From an uncultured Collinsella sp. (GTDB lineage Bacteria > Actinomycetota > Coriobacteriia > Coriobacteriales > Coriobacteriaceae): 64,000 bases of DNA. Below are positions 34,351 through 43,183 of this stretch, piece after piece. Within the stretch, counting starts at the first letter, position 1. Each line of letters starts with the position of its first letter. The notes beneath the pieces are model-generated. The model did not search any database. It was given only the letters and a program-made list of their open reading frames with translations, and was not told the DNA's origin. A program made the translations under genes and the position numbers. Location: positions 1 through 64,000 of the forward strand of contig CAUHFS010000002.1 in assembly GCA_959605475.1 (NCBI GenBank). The letters are read 5' to 3'.

Positions 34351-34387
34351 GTTGTTACCCGAAGGGATTGTACCCGATGGGAAAGGT

Positions 34388-37300
34388 TTAAGCGAAGTAG
34401 GCCACGCCGCTTTCAAAGATCGGCATGAACTTATCGCCGGGGACATGCTCGGGCACGTTGCGGTACAGGTTGTCGCCGCGACGCTCGGCATGGCCCATCT
34501 TGCCCAGGACGCGACCGTCGGGACTCGTGATGCCCTCGATGGCGAGTGCGGAGCCGTTGGGGTTGACGGAGAGATCCATGCTGGGCTTGCCGTCCTCGCC
34601 CACGTACTGCGTGGCGACCTGGCCGTTGGCGATCAGCTGGGCGAGCACTTCGTCATTGGCGACAAAGCGGCCCTCGCCGTGGCTGATGGCGACGGTGTAG
34701 GGGTCGTCCAGGCTGCACTGCGACAGCCACGGGGACAAGTTGGACGAGATGCGGGTGCGCACCAGACGGCTCTGGTGGCGACCGATGGTGTTGAACGTCA
34801 ACGTGGGCGCATCGGGCGTGGCGTCGACGATGTCGCCGTAGGGCACCAGGCCCAGCTTGATCAGGGCCTGGAAGCCGTTGCAGATGCCCAGCATCAGGCC
34901 ATCGCGGGCCTTGAGCAGGTCGCGGACTGCCTCGGTGACCTCGGGAGCGCGGAAGAACGCCGTGATGAACTTGGCAGAGCCGTCGGGCTCGTCGCCGCCC
35001 GAGAAGCCGCCGGGGATCATAACGATCTGGCTTGCACGGATGCGGCGGGCAAGCTCGTGGGTGCTCTCGGCGACGGCCTCGGGCGTGAGGTTGTTGATCA
35101 CGAAGGTGTCGGCCTCGGCACCGGCGGCACGGAAGGCGCGGGCGCTGTCGTACTCGCAGTTGTTGCCGGGGAACACGGGGATGATCACGCGCGGGCGGGC
35201 GATCTTGGCGCCGCCGTACACGTGGATATCCTTGGCGCGGAAGTCGATGGTCTCGACCTCGGGGGTCTCGCCGGCGCTGCGGTAGGTGAAGACGCCCTCG
35301 ATGCCGCTCTCCCAGGCCTCCTGGAGCTCGGCGAGCTCGATGACCTCGGAGCCGGTGTCGATGACATAGCCCTCGACGGTGGTGCCCAGGGGCTCGACGA
35401 CAACGCCGTCGGCGACCTCGGGCAGCTCGGCGTCCTCGGCGAGCTCGACGATAAAGCTGCCGTAGAGCGGGGTGAAGAGGCTCTCCACGTCTACATCCTC
35501 GGCAAGCTCGATACCGATCTGGTTACCGACGCACATCTTAAAGAGGCTCTCGGCGCCGCAGCCGTAGCCGGGCGTGGAGATGGCCAGGGCGTTGCCGGTA
35601 GCAGTGAGCGCCTCGACGGCGTCAAACGCGGCGAGCAGCTGCTGGGCGTCGGGACGGTAGTCCTCGCCATAGGTGGCGGGGGCGATGCGGACGACGCGGT
35701 GCGTGAGGCCCTTGAACTCGGGTGAGACGGCGCGGGCGGCCTTGCCCACGGCGACGGCGAAGCTGATCAGGGTCGGCGGAACGTTGAGCTCGCCGGTCTC
35801 GTCCTCAAACGAACCGCTCATGGAGTCCTTGCCGCCGATGGCGCCGGCACCCAGGTCGACTTGGGCCATGAGGGCGCCCAGGACGGCTGCCGTGGGCTTG
35901 CCCCAGCGCTCGGCCTCGGTGCGCAGGCGCTCGAAGTACTCCTGGAAGGAGAGATAGGCGCGCTTGTGCTCAAAGCCGGCAGCCACGAGCTTGGCGATGG
36001 ACTCGACCACGGACAGGTAGGCGCCCGCAAACTGGTCGGCCTCCATCAGATAGGGGTTGAAGCCCCATGCCATGGCACTCGCCGTGGTGGTCTCGCCGTC
36101 CACGGGGAACTTGGCGACCATGGCCGAGCTGGGGGTGAGCTGCGTCTTGCCGCCAAAGGGCATGAGCACGGTCGCGGCGCCGATGGTGGAGTCGAAGCGC
36201 TCGGAAAGGCCCTTGTTAGAAGCGACGTTGAGGTCGGTGACGAGCGAGGTCATGCGCTCGGCGAGCGTGGTGCCGGCCCAGCTGGGCTGCCACACGCTAC
36301 GGGCGCACACGTGGGCGACCTGGTGCTTGGGTGCGCCGTTGGAGTTGAGGAACTCGCGGGACAGGTCGACGATGGCGACGCCGTTCCAGGCCATGCGCAT
36401 GCGCGGCTCGGCGGTAACCTCGGCGATAACGGTAGCCTCCAGGTTCTCCTCGGCGGCGTAGCCCATGAACTCCTCGACGTCACCGTCGGCGACGGCGCAG
36501 GCCATGCGCTCCTGGGACTCAGAGATAGCGAGCTCGGTGCCGTCCAAGCCGTCGTACTTCTTGGTCACGGTATCAAGGTCGACATACAGGCCGTCGGCAA
36601 GCTCACCCACGGCGACCGAGACACCGCCGGCGCCAAAGTCGTTGCAGCGCTTGATCAGACGGCAGGCATCGCCGCGGCGGAACAGGCGCTGCAGCTTGCG
36701 CTCGACCGGGGCGTTGCCCTTCTGGACCTCGGCGCCCGAGGTCTCGATGGACTCGGTGTTCTGGGTCTTGGAGGAGCCGGTGGCGCCACCGATGCCGTCA
36801 CGGCCAGTGCGGCCGCCCAGCAGGATGATCTTGTCGGTGGGGGCGGGGCACTCGCGACGAACGTGGTTTGCCGGGGTAGCGCCCACGACGGCGCCAACCT
36901 CCATGCGCTTGGCCACGTAGCCGGGGTGATAGAGCTCGTTGACCTGACCGGTGGCAAGGCCGATCTGGTTGCCGTAGCTGGAGTAGCCGGCGGCGGCAGT
37001 GGTCACGAGCTTGCGCTGCGGCAGCTTGCCCTCGAGCGTCTCGGAGACCGGGACGGTGGGGTCGCCGGCGCCGGTGACGCGCATGGCCTGGTACACGTAG
37101 CTGCGGCCCGAGAGCGGGTCGCGGATGGCGCCGCCCACGCAGGTGGCGGCACCGCCGAAGGGCTCGATCTCGGTCGGGTGGTTGTGGGTCTCGTTCTTAA
37201 AGAGGAACAGCCAGTCCTGGTCCTCGCCATCGACATCGACCTTCACCTTGACGGTGCAGGCGTTGATCTCCTCGGACTCGTCGACATCGGTCATGACGCC

Positions 37301-38134
37301 GGTCTTCTTAAGGTACTTAGCGCCGATGGTGCCCATGTCCATGAGGCAGACGGGTTTGGCGTCGCGGCCGAGTTCGTGGCGCATCTCCATGTAGCGGTCG
37401 AAGGCCTGCTGCACCACGGCGTCGTCGATCGTCACGTCATCCAGGACGGTGCCGAAGGTGGTGTGGCGGCAGTGGTCGGACCAATAGGTGTCGATCACAC
37501 GGATTTCGGTGATGGTGGGGTCGCGGTCCTCATCGCGGAAGTACTGCTGGCAGAAGGCGATGTCTGCCTCGTCCATGGCAAGGCCGCGCTCGGAAATAAA
37601 GGCGGCAAGGCCGGTCTCGTCGAGCTCGCGGAAACCGTCGAGCACCTCGACGGGCTGGGGCTCGGGGGTCTCCATGTACAGCGTCTCGGGCAGGTCGAGC
37701 GAGGCGATGCGCGCCTCGACGGGGTTCACCACGTAGTGCTTGATGGCATCGATGGCGGCCTCGTCCAGAGTGCCCGAGATCATATAGACCTTGGCGGAGC
37801 GCACGGCGGGGCGCTCGCCCTGGCTGATGAGCTGCGCGCACTCGCTGGCGGAGTCGGCGCGCTGGTCAAACTGGCCAGGCAGGAATTCGACGGCAAAGAC
37901 GGCGCCACCGCTTGCGGGGAGCTCGTCGTAGGTCACATCGACCTGGGGCTCGCTAAAGACGGTCGGCACGCAGGAGCGGAAAAGCTCCTCGTCGATGCCC
38001 TCGACGTCGTAGCGGTTGATGATCCTCAGGGCCTCGATGCCCTTGATGCCGAGAATTTCGGTCAGCTCGCCCTTGAGCTGCTGAGCCTCGACGTCGAACC
38101 CGGGTTTCTTCTCCACGTAGATACGAGAGACCAT
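34388..38134 (-). CDS. purL: Phosphoribosylformylglycinamidine synthase, long single-chain form
   Basis: FGAM synthase converts FGAR, ATP and glutamine to FGAM in purine synthesis. The 1248-residue chain carries an N-terminal PurS-like region, the tandem synthase domains (HNHPTEIEPFGGAATCVGG; KDSMSGSFED) and a C-terminal class I glutaminase. The glutaminase nucleophile is C1085 in GICNGFQ and its His/Glu pair lies in MGHAE (H1215, E1217). This fused architecture matches the clade seen in clostridia and coriobacteria. The start has AGGAAGG upstream. It is monocistronic with a strong terminator, and the plus-strand antiporter gene diverges from it. Confidence 0.95.
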   Translation of the reverse strand: MVSRIYVEKKPGFDVEAQQLKGELTEILGIKGIEALRIINRYDVEGIDEELFRSCVPTVFSEPQVDVTYDELPASGGAVFAVEFLPGQFDQRADSASECAQLISQGERPAVRSAKVYMISGTLDEAAIDAIKHYVVNPVEARIASLDLPETLYMETPEPQPVEVLDGFRELDETGLAAFISERGLAMDEADIAFCQQYFRDEDRDPTITEIRVIDTYWSDHCRHTTFGTVLDDVTIDDAVVQQAFDRYMEMRHELGRDAKPVCLMDMGTIGAKYLKKTGVMTDVDESEEINACTVKVKVDVDGEDQDWLFLFKNETHNHPTEIEPFGGAATCVGGAIRDPLSGRSYVYQAMRVTGAGDPTVPVSETLEGKLPQRKLVTTAAAGYSSYGNQIGLATGQVNELYHPGYVAKRMEVGAVVGATPANHVRRECPAPTDKIILLGGRTGRDGIGGATGSSKTQNTESIETSGAEVQKGNAPVERKLQRLFRRGDACRLIKRCNDFGAGGVSVAVGELADGLYVDLDTVTKKYDGLDGTELAISESQERMACAVADGDVEEFMGYAAEENLEATVIAEVTAEPRMRMAWNGVAIVDLSREFLNSNGAPKHQVAHVCARSVWQPSWAGTTLAERMTSLVTDLNVASNKGLSERFDSTIGAATVLMPFGGKTQLTPSSAMVAKFPVDGETTTASAMAWGFNPYLMEADQFAGAYLSVVESIAKLVAAGFEHKRAYLSFQEYFERLRTEAERWGKPTAAVLGALMAQVDLGAGAIGGKDSMSGSFEDETGELNVPPTLISFAVAVGKAARAVSPEFKGLTHRVVRIAPATYGEDYRPDAQQLLAAFDAVEALTATGNALAISTPGYGCGAESLFKMCVGNQIGIELAEDVDVESLFTPLYGSFIVELAEDAELPEVADGVVVEPLGTTVEGYVIDTGSEVIELAELQEAWESGIEGVFTYRSAGETPEVETIDFRAKDIHVYGGAKIARPRVIIPVFPGNNCEYDSARAFRAAGAEADTFVINNLTPEAVAESTHELARRIRASQIVMIPGGFSGGDEPDGSAKFITAFFRAPEVTEAVRDLLKARDGLMLGICNGFQALIKLGLVPYGDIVDATPDAPTLTFNTIGRHQSRLVRTRISSNLSPWLSQCSLDDPYTVAISHGEGRFVANDEVLAQLIANGQVATQYVGEDGKPSMDLSVNPNGSALAIEGITSPDGRVLGKMGHAERRGDNLYRNVPEHVPGDKFMPIFESGVAYFA

Positions 38135-38318
38135 TGGTTCCTGCCTTCCTGATCGGTTGGGCGTACGGTGCGGTATGCGGCAGCGGTCGGTTTACGGGGC
38201 AAGCCTCGCGGTCGCCTTGAGCCACATGTTTGTAAACCTCACTATAATACGACAGCTCGCGGCGCGTTGAGGACGGCGAGGGTGCTACAGTGGGGCTCAA
38301 ACAAGAGAAAGGCATCAC

Positions 38319-39881
38319 ATGGCATTCGTTTCGCTCGCCATCATCGCACTCGTGGCCTTTGCGAGTCCCTTCATCGCCTCGGCGATTCCCGGAAAACCTG
38401 TTCCCGAGACGGTCTTTTTGCTCGTGCTCGGCGCGGTGCTGGGACCCCATATGCTCGGCGTCATCCATGTAGATGCCGAGGTCTCGCTTGTGTCCGAGCT
38501 GGGCCTGGCCTTTTTGTTCCTGCTTGCCGGCTTTGAGATCGACCCCAAGAGCATCACGGGCGTCGAGGGGCGCTACGGCTTGGCGACGTGGGCCGTCACG
38601 TTTGGTATCGCCTGGCTTGCCGTGCGCTTTACCCCGTGGTTCTCGGTCAGTCATTTCGACGGTATCGCCGTGACGCTTGCCCTCACTTCGACGGCGCTCG
38701 GCACGCTCGTGCCCATCATGCGTGAGCGCTCGCTCACTGGCACGCGTGTGGGCGACTCGATTCTCGCGTATGGCACCTGGGGTGAGCTCGGCCCTGTGCT
38801 CGCCATGTCGGTGCTGCTGTCTGCCCGCACTGGCATCCAAACGCTCGTAATCCTTGGCCTGTTTGCGGTGGTCTGCGTGTTGCTTGCCGTGGTCCCAAGC
38901 CGCTCCAAGCGCGTCGGCAGCCGCTTCTTTGCGTTTGTCGAGGAACGCGCCGATACCACGTCGCAGACCTTCGTGCGCCTGACGGTGCTCATCCTGGTCA
39001 CACTCGTGGCTTTCTCGGCCGTCTTTGATCTCGACATTGTGTTGGGTTCTTTTGCCGCCGGCTTTGTCTTGCGCTACATCATCCCCGAGGGCAACCATAC
39101 GCTCGAGACCAAGCTCGACGGCCTGGCCTACGGCTTTTTGATTCCGGTGTTCTTTACCGTATCGGGCGCAAAGATCGACCTGACGGCCGTGGCGTCGCGC
39201 CCGGGTCTGCTCGTGGGCTTTATCGTGGCGTTGCTGATTATTCGTGCCGTGCCCATTCTTATTTCTATGAGCATTTGCCCTGCGACGCGCGATGTGTCGG
39301 CGTATGGTCGCATTACCGTGGCCCTGTACTGCACCACGGCGCTGCCGATCATCGTTGCCGTGACGAGCGTTGCCGTCAACGCGGGCGCGCTGTCGCAAGA
39401 CATCGCGTCGGTTATGGTTGCCGCCGGCGCCATCACGGTGTTCTTGATGCCATTGCTCGCGCAGCTCTTCTACCGCGTGGTGGATGCCGCGCCGGTCGCC
39501 GCCGTGGCAGAAGTTGCCGAGCATCCATCCGATGCGCTCGACATCCTGCGCGCCCACCACGACTTAGCGAGCTTGCTCGCGCGCGAGCATGAGCTGCTGA
39601 CTTCGCATGGCCATGGTCGCGTATTCGAGGGCCTGCCTACGCTCGATGCGATTGCCGAGCGTCTTTCCGCCGAGGCGGCGAGCGGCCACATCGATGCCCG
39701 CATCGTGGACGCGGCGCACCTACTTGCCGATAAGACCTATGGAGACGAGGTCGACCCGTCCGAGCTGACCCCACGCGAGCGCCGCCGTCTGGAGCGCGCC
39801 AAGCTCGCCGTGCGCGAATACCGCCGCCGCATGCTGGAGCTCTATGCAAGAGAAGAAGCCGAGGACGACGACGGCAGGTAG
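38319..39881 (+). CDS. Cation:proton antiporter (CPA family)
   Basis: A 520-residue protein with about twelve hydrophobic helices in the first 400 residues and a charged cytoplasmic tail. The Nha/Kef-like features include PVPETVFLLVLGAVLGPHML, LAFLFLLAGFEIDPKSI, the TSTALGTLVPIM region and the FVLRYIIPEGNH stretch. It exchanges Na+ or K+ for H+. The tail (about 420-520) lacks a recognisable RCK/TrkA-N domain but is helical and acidic. A GAGAAAGG site precedes the ATG. It diverges from purL. Confidence 0.87.
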   Translation: MAFVSLAIIALVAFASPFIASAIPGKPVPETVFLLVLGAVLGPHMLGVIHVDAEVSLVSELGLAFLFLLAGFEIDPKSITGVEGRYGLATWAVTFGIAWLAVRFTPWFSVSHFDGIAVTLALTSTALGTLVPIMRERSLTGTRVGDSILAYGTWGELGPVLAMSVLLSARTGIQTLVILGLFAVVCVLLAVVPSRSKRVGSRFFAFVEERADTTSQTFVRLTVLILVTLVAFSAVFDLDIVLGSFAAGFVLRYIIPEGNHTLETKLDGLAYGFLIPVFFTVSGAKIDLTAVASRPGLLVGFIVALLIIRAVPILISMSICPATRDVSAYGRITVALYCTTALPIIVAVTSVAVNAGALSQDIASVMVAAGAITVFLMPLLAQLFYRVVDAAPVAAVAEVAEHPSDALDILRAHHDLASLLAREHELLTSHGHGRVFEGLPTLDAIAERLSAEAASGHIDARIVDAAHLLADKTYGDEVDPSELTPRERRRLERAKLAVREYRRRMLELYAREEAEDDDGR

Positions 39882-39892
39882 CCAACGCCGCC

Positions 39893-40064
39893 GCGGAAAA
39901 TGCATCCCGGAATTGGCGTCCAGAGTGGGACGTGCTTTCCGCGAGAGGCCCGTTGCGGAAAGCGTGTCCCAGAATCCGCGCCCAGAATGGGACATAGTTT
40001 CCGAAAAAGGCCCTGAGGGAAGCTTCGCCCCGTTCTGAGCTGAAATACCGGGACGCAGCTTCCC
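39893..40064. repeat. Three tandem palindromic (REP-like) units
   Basis: Three units of 48-50 bp recur at about 62-bp spacing: 39893-39942 (GCGGAAA...TTTCCGC), 39955-40003 (CGGAAA...TTTCCG) and 40017-40064 (GGGAAGC...GCTTCCC). Each has complementary ends and an internal GTCCCA/TGGGAC-like pair, best seen in unit 2 (GTGTCCCAGAAT ... CAGAATGGGACA). The third unit is most diverged. They lie between the antiporter gene and the hom terminator. Confidence 0.65.
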
Positions 40065-40077
40065 CTGCAAACAGAAG

Positions 40078-40118
40078 AAGGCGCGCTGCCTGTGGTTGAT
40101 GCAGGCAGCGCGCCTTTT
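40078..40118. terminator. Strong terminator, probably shared by convergent genes
   Basis: AAGGCGCGCTGCCTG (40078-40092) pairs perfectly with CAGGCAGCGCGCCTT (40102-40116), a 15-bp stem. TTTT follows on the plus side and CTTCTTCTG on the minus side. It terminates hom (minus) and could act for the antiporter gene. Confidence 0.8.
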
Positions 40119-40151
40119 GCGTTGAGCTTCGTTGAGGTTCGAAGTAGTGGA

Positions 40152-41495
40152 CTAGTTGGCCATGACGCCTTCGGTCCAGGCCTCAACGTCCTCGATGCGC
40201 AGGACGTTGGCGACCTCGGCCACGCAGTCGACGCTGGCAAGCTCGGCGGCGGCAGCCTGGACGTCCTTCTCGAGCGCGCGGTGCGTCAGGAAGATGACCG
40301 AGCAGGCATCGCTGACGCCCGGCTTGCCGTCCTCGACCTGGTTGATGAGCGAGATCGAGATGTTGTGCTTGGCAAAGATGTCGACCGTCTCGGACAGGGC
40401 GCCCACGCGGTCGGCGACCTTCAGGCGCACATAGTACTTGGTCTGGAGCTCGTCCATAGGCTTAAAGGCGAGGTTGTGACCATAGGGCTCAATCTCGGGC
40501 AGCGGAGCCACGCCGCGGCTGATCTGCTCGGAGAGCGACAGGATATCGCCCACGACGGCGCTCGCGGTGGGGAAGGAGCCTGCGCCGGCACCGTAGAACA
40601 TGGTTTCGCCCACGGCGTCGCCTACTACGTAGACGGCGTTCATGGCACCGTTGACCTTGGCGAGCATGTGGTCGGCGGGGATCAGCGTGGGATGCACGCG
40701 GACGTCGACGCCGGCGTCGGTGTTGCGGGCGATGCCGAGCAGCTTGATGGTGTAGCCGAGCTCGCGGGCCTGGGCGATGTCCTCGGCGCCGATGGTGCGG
40801 ATACCCTGCTGGTACACATCGTCGGTGGTAACGCGGGTGCCAAAACCGATGGAAGCGAGGATCGCCGTCTTGCTGGCGGCATCGAAGCCGTCGACGTCGG
40901 CGGACGGGTCGGCCTCGGCATAGCCCTTGGCCTGTGCGTCGGCGAGCACATCGGCGTAATCGGCGCCTTCGGCATCCATGCGCGACAGGATATAGTTGGT
41001 GGTACCGTTGAGAATACCGGCGATGGTCAGGATCTTGTTGCCCACCAGGTCGTGCTCGAGCGTGCTCACGATGGGGATGCCGCCGCCGCAGCTGGCCTCG
41101 CACTTAATCTGCACGCCGCACGCGCGCGCCTTCTCGGCGAGCGTCTCGACATGGCGGCCCAGCAGGGCCTTGTTGGCAGAGACGACGTGCTTGCCGTTCT
41201 CGAAGGCAGTGGTGAAGATCTCGGTTGCGGGATGCTCGCCGCCGATCAGCTCGACGACGATGTCGACGGCGGGGTCGGCGACGACGTCATGCCAGTCACT
41301 CGTAAAGGCCTCGCGCTCAATACCGGCTGCTTCGGCCTGCTCCCAGGCAAGCGCGCAGGCGCGGGTCAGCTTAAGGTCGATGCCGTAGGCTGCCAGGTAC
41401 TCATCGTGGTGGCTCTTGATCAGACGGGCCACGCCGCCGCCGACGGTTCCCAGACCGATCAGACCGACGTTCACGGTGCGCAGGGGTTCGCTCAT
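40152..41495 (-). CDS. hom: Homoserine dehydrogenase with ACT domain
   Basis: Reduces aspartate semialdehyde to homoserine with NAD(P)H, feeding threonine and methionine synthesis. The Rossmann motif GLIGLGTVGGG is at 11-21. The catalytic block includes ILNGTTNYILSRM and the conserved KTAILASIGFGT helix. The C-terminal ACT domain (about 365-440) gives threonine feedback control. The length of 447 is normal. It is a single gene, divergent from the liv operon. A plausible minus-strand -35 TTGACA lies at 41676-41671 with a weak -10. Confidence 0.95.
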   Translation of the reverse strand: MSEPLRTVNVGLIGLGTVGGGVARLIKSHHDEYLAAYGIDLKLTRACALAWEQAEAAGIEREAFTSDWHDVVADPAVDIVVELIGGEHPATEIFTTAFENGKHVVSANKALLGRHVETLAEKARACGVQIKCEASCGGGIPIVSTLEHDLVGNKILTIAGILNGTTNYILSRMDAEGADYADVLADAQAKGYAEADPSADVDGFDAASKTAILASIGFGTRVTTDDVYQQGIRTIGAEDIAQARELGYTIKLLGIARNTDAGVDVRVHPTLIPADHMLAKVNGAMNAVYVVGDAVGETMFYGAGAGSFPTASAVVGDILSLSEQISRGVAPLPEIEPYGHNLAFKPMDELQTKYYVRLKVADRVGALSETVDIFAKHNISISLINQVEDGKPGVSDACSVIFLTHRALEKDVQAAAAELASVDCVAEVANVLRIEDVEAWTEGVMAN

Positions 41496-41745
41496 AGATA
41501 GCTCCTTGGTGCATCTTATGGATGGATTAACCGCTTAAAGGTTGAGTGCATTCTAGCGTGAACCGAGAGCGCGTGCTCGCCAGGCAACAGGAGTCGCACA
41601 AAACGGCACCCCCGAAACGCTGCGGAAACATTGGAAACATGCTCGCTACAAACGGAACTCCGTAACAAACTGTCAACGTTTGCACCATAAGGTTTGCCCT
41701 GTACCGCAAGACGGCCGCACCGCGGCCAGCGAAAAGGGGGATACC

Positions 41746-42912
41746 ATGTTTAGCATCAATAACGTACTTAACCGCAGGAGTTTCTTGGCTGGTGCCGCGG
41801 CGTTCGGTAGCACCGCGGCACTCGCTGGTTGCTCGTCGGGTGGCTCGGACGGCGGCTCCGCCGATGACGGCAAGACCTTCAAGATTGGTGTCATCGGCCC
41901 TCTGACCGGCGCCGCGGCAACCTATGGCGTTTCGGCCGAGAAGGGTGCCAAGCTCGCCGCCAAGGATTTTTCGACCAAGGACCTCAAACTCTCGCTTAAG
42001 TCCGAGGACGACGTCGCTGACGGCGAGAAGGCCATCAACGCCTTCAATACCCTGTGCGACTGGGGCATGCAGGCGCTCGTCGGCCCCGTCACGACCGGTG
42101 CTGCCGTCGCCGTCTCGGGCGAGATCGCCGACGATATGCTCATGGTCACGCCCTCGGCCTCGTCGCTCGACGTCACCAAGGACAAGACCACGGTTTTCCA
42201 GGTTTGCTTCACCGATCCCACCATGGGCGCCAGCGCCGCAAAGTTCTTGGCCGAGAAGTACGCGGATGCCAAGATCGCCCTGTTCTACAACTCCGGCGAT
42301 ACGTATAGCTCGGGCGTTGCCGACGCTTTTGCCGAGCAGGCCAAGGCGTCCAAGCTCGACATCGTCGATACCGAGACCTTTAAGGACGACTCTTCCACGA
42401 GCTTTACCAACCAGCTCACCAAGGCCAAGGAGTCCGGCGCCACGCTCATCTTTGCGCCGATCTACTACACGCCGGCGTCCGTTTTGCTCAAGAACGCCAA
42501 GGACATGGGCTACGACATGACCCTCATGGGTACCGACGGCATGGACGGCCTGCTCTCTGTGGAAGGCTTCGATACCTCTCTTGCCGAGGGCGTACTGCTC
42601 ATGACCCCGTTTTCGGCTGACGATGAGAAGAATGCCGACTTCGTCAAGGCCTATAAGGATGCCTACGACGAGACGCCCAACCAGTTTGCCGCCGATGCCT
42701 ATGACTGCGTCCACGCGATTGTCGAGGCCATCGATAAGGCAGACATTGACATTACGGCCGACGGCGCCGACATTGCCGGCGACCTTGCCAAGGCCATGCG
42801 CAAGATCAAGATCGAGGGCCTGACGGGCGAGTTGACGTGGAACGACAAGGGCCAGGTTGAAAAGCCCGCTACGGCCTATGTGATTCAGGACGGCAAGTAC
42901 ATCGCCGCCTAG
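41746..42912 (+). CDS. livK: Branched-chain amino acid ABC transporter substrate-binding lipoprotein (copy 1)
   Basis: A LivK-like periplasmic-type binding protein of 388 residues. Twin-arginine N10-RR-SFLAG and the lipobox LAGC (C29) suggest Tat export and lipidation. The mature part (KIGVIGPLTGAAATYG...FAPIYYTPAS) is a type I bilobed receptor for branched-chain or related amino acids. AAGGGGG precedes the ATG. It is followed, after an AT-rich gap of 271 bp, by a closely related paralogue and then the permease and ATPase genes. Both receptors probably feed one transporter. Confidence 0.92.
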   Translation: MFSINNVLNRRSFLAGAAAFGSTAALAGCSSGGSDGGSADDGKTFKIGVIGPLTGAAATYGVSAEKGAKLAAKDFSTKDLKLSLKSEDDVADGEKAINAFNTLCDWGMQALVGPVTTGAAVAVSGEIADDMLMVTPSASSLDVTKDKTTVFQVCFTDPTMGASAAKFLAEKYADAKIALFYNSGDTYSSGVADAFAEQAKASKLDIVDTETFKDDSSTSFTNQLTKAKESGATLIFAPIYYTPASVLLKNAKDMGYDMTLMGTDGMDGLLSVEGFDTSLAEGVLLMTPFSADDEKNADFVKAYKDAYDETPNQFAADAYDCVHAIVEAIDKADIDITADGADIAGDLAKAMRKIKIEGLTGELTWNDKGQVEKPATAYVIQDGKYIAA

Positions 42913-43183
42913 GTGCGTACAAAACGCGACCGGTGAGGGTGTTTTAATCAGGGCAGGGGCGCTTGTAACAGAATGGAAATATTACTTTCACACAATAAAG
43001 TGGCTAAACTGCATAAATCGATAGAAATACGCATAATTATGGATAAATGGACAAAACAAAAGAAAAGTTGAAATAATCGTCACTTTTCTCAACTAAAGCG
43101 TCTACTATTTTGCGAACGCCGAACACGGCGAAGGATGGCCTGTCGGGTAACCGAAACCCGACGAGATTTGAGAGGAGAGCCGC
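42913..43183 (+). promoter_or_regulatory. AT-rich intergenic region with probable promoter for copy 2
   Basis: This 271-bp stretch is strikingly AT-rich between 42965 and 43115 compared with its surroundings. It contains GAAAAGTTGA (43062-43071) facing TTTTCTCAAC (43084-43093), and a -10-like TACTAT at 43103. A small hairpin GTCGGGT/ACCCGAC (43142-43162) lies before the ribosome site. It probably drives separate expression of the second binding protein. Confidence 0.45.

Noticed and set aside
35861..38152. 763-codon plus-strand open frame antisense to purL
   Set aside because: It mirrors purL codon by codon in GC-rich DNA; the translation is Gly/Ala/Val/Leu/His-rich with no family motif, whereas purL has all catalytic motifs.
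37953..39560. 535-codon minus-strand frame spanning the purL end and the antiporter gene
   Set aside because: Charged low-complexity translation antisense to a clear antiporter, continuing out of frame into purL; no start signal.
39893..40064. CRISPR array
   Set aside because: Only three imperfect units, themselves palindromic, with about 13-bp gaps and no cas genes; REP-like repeats fit better.
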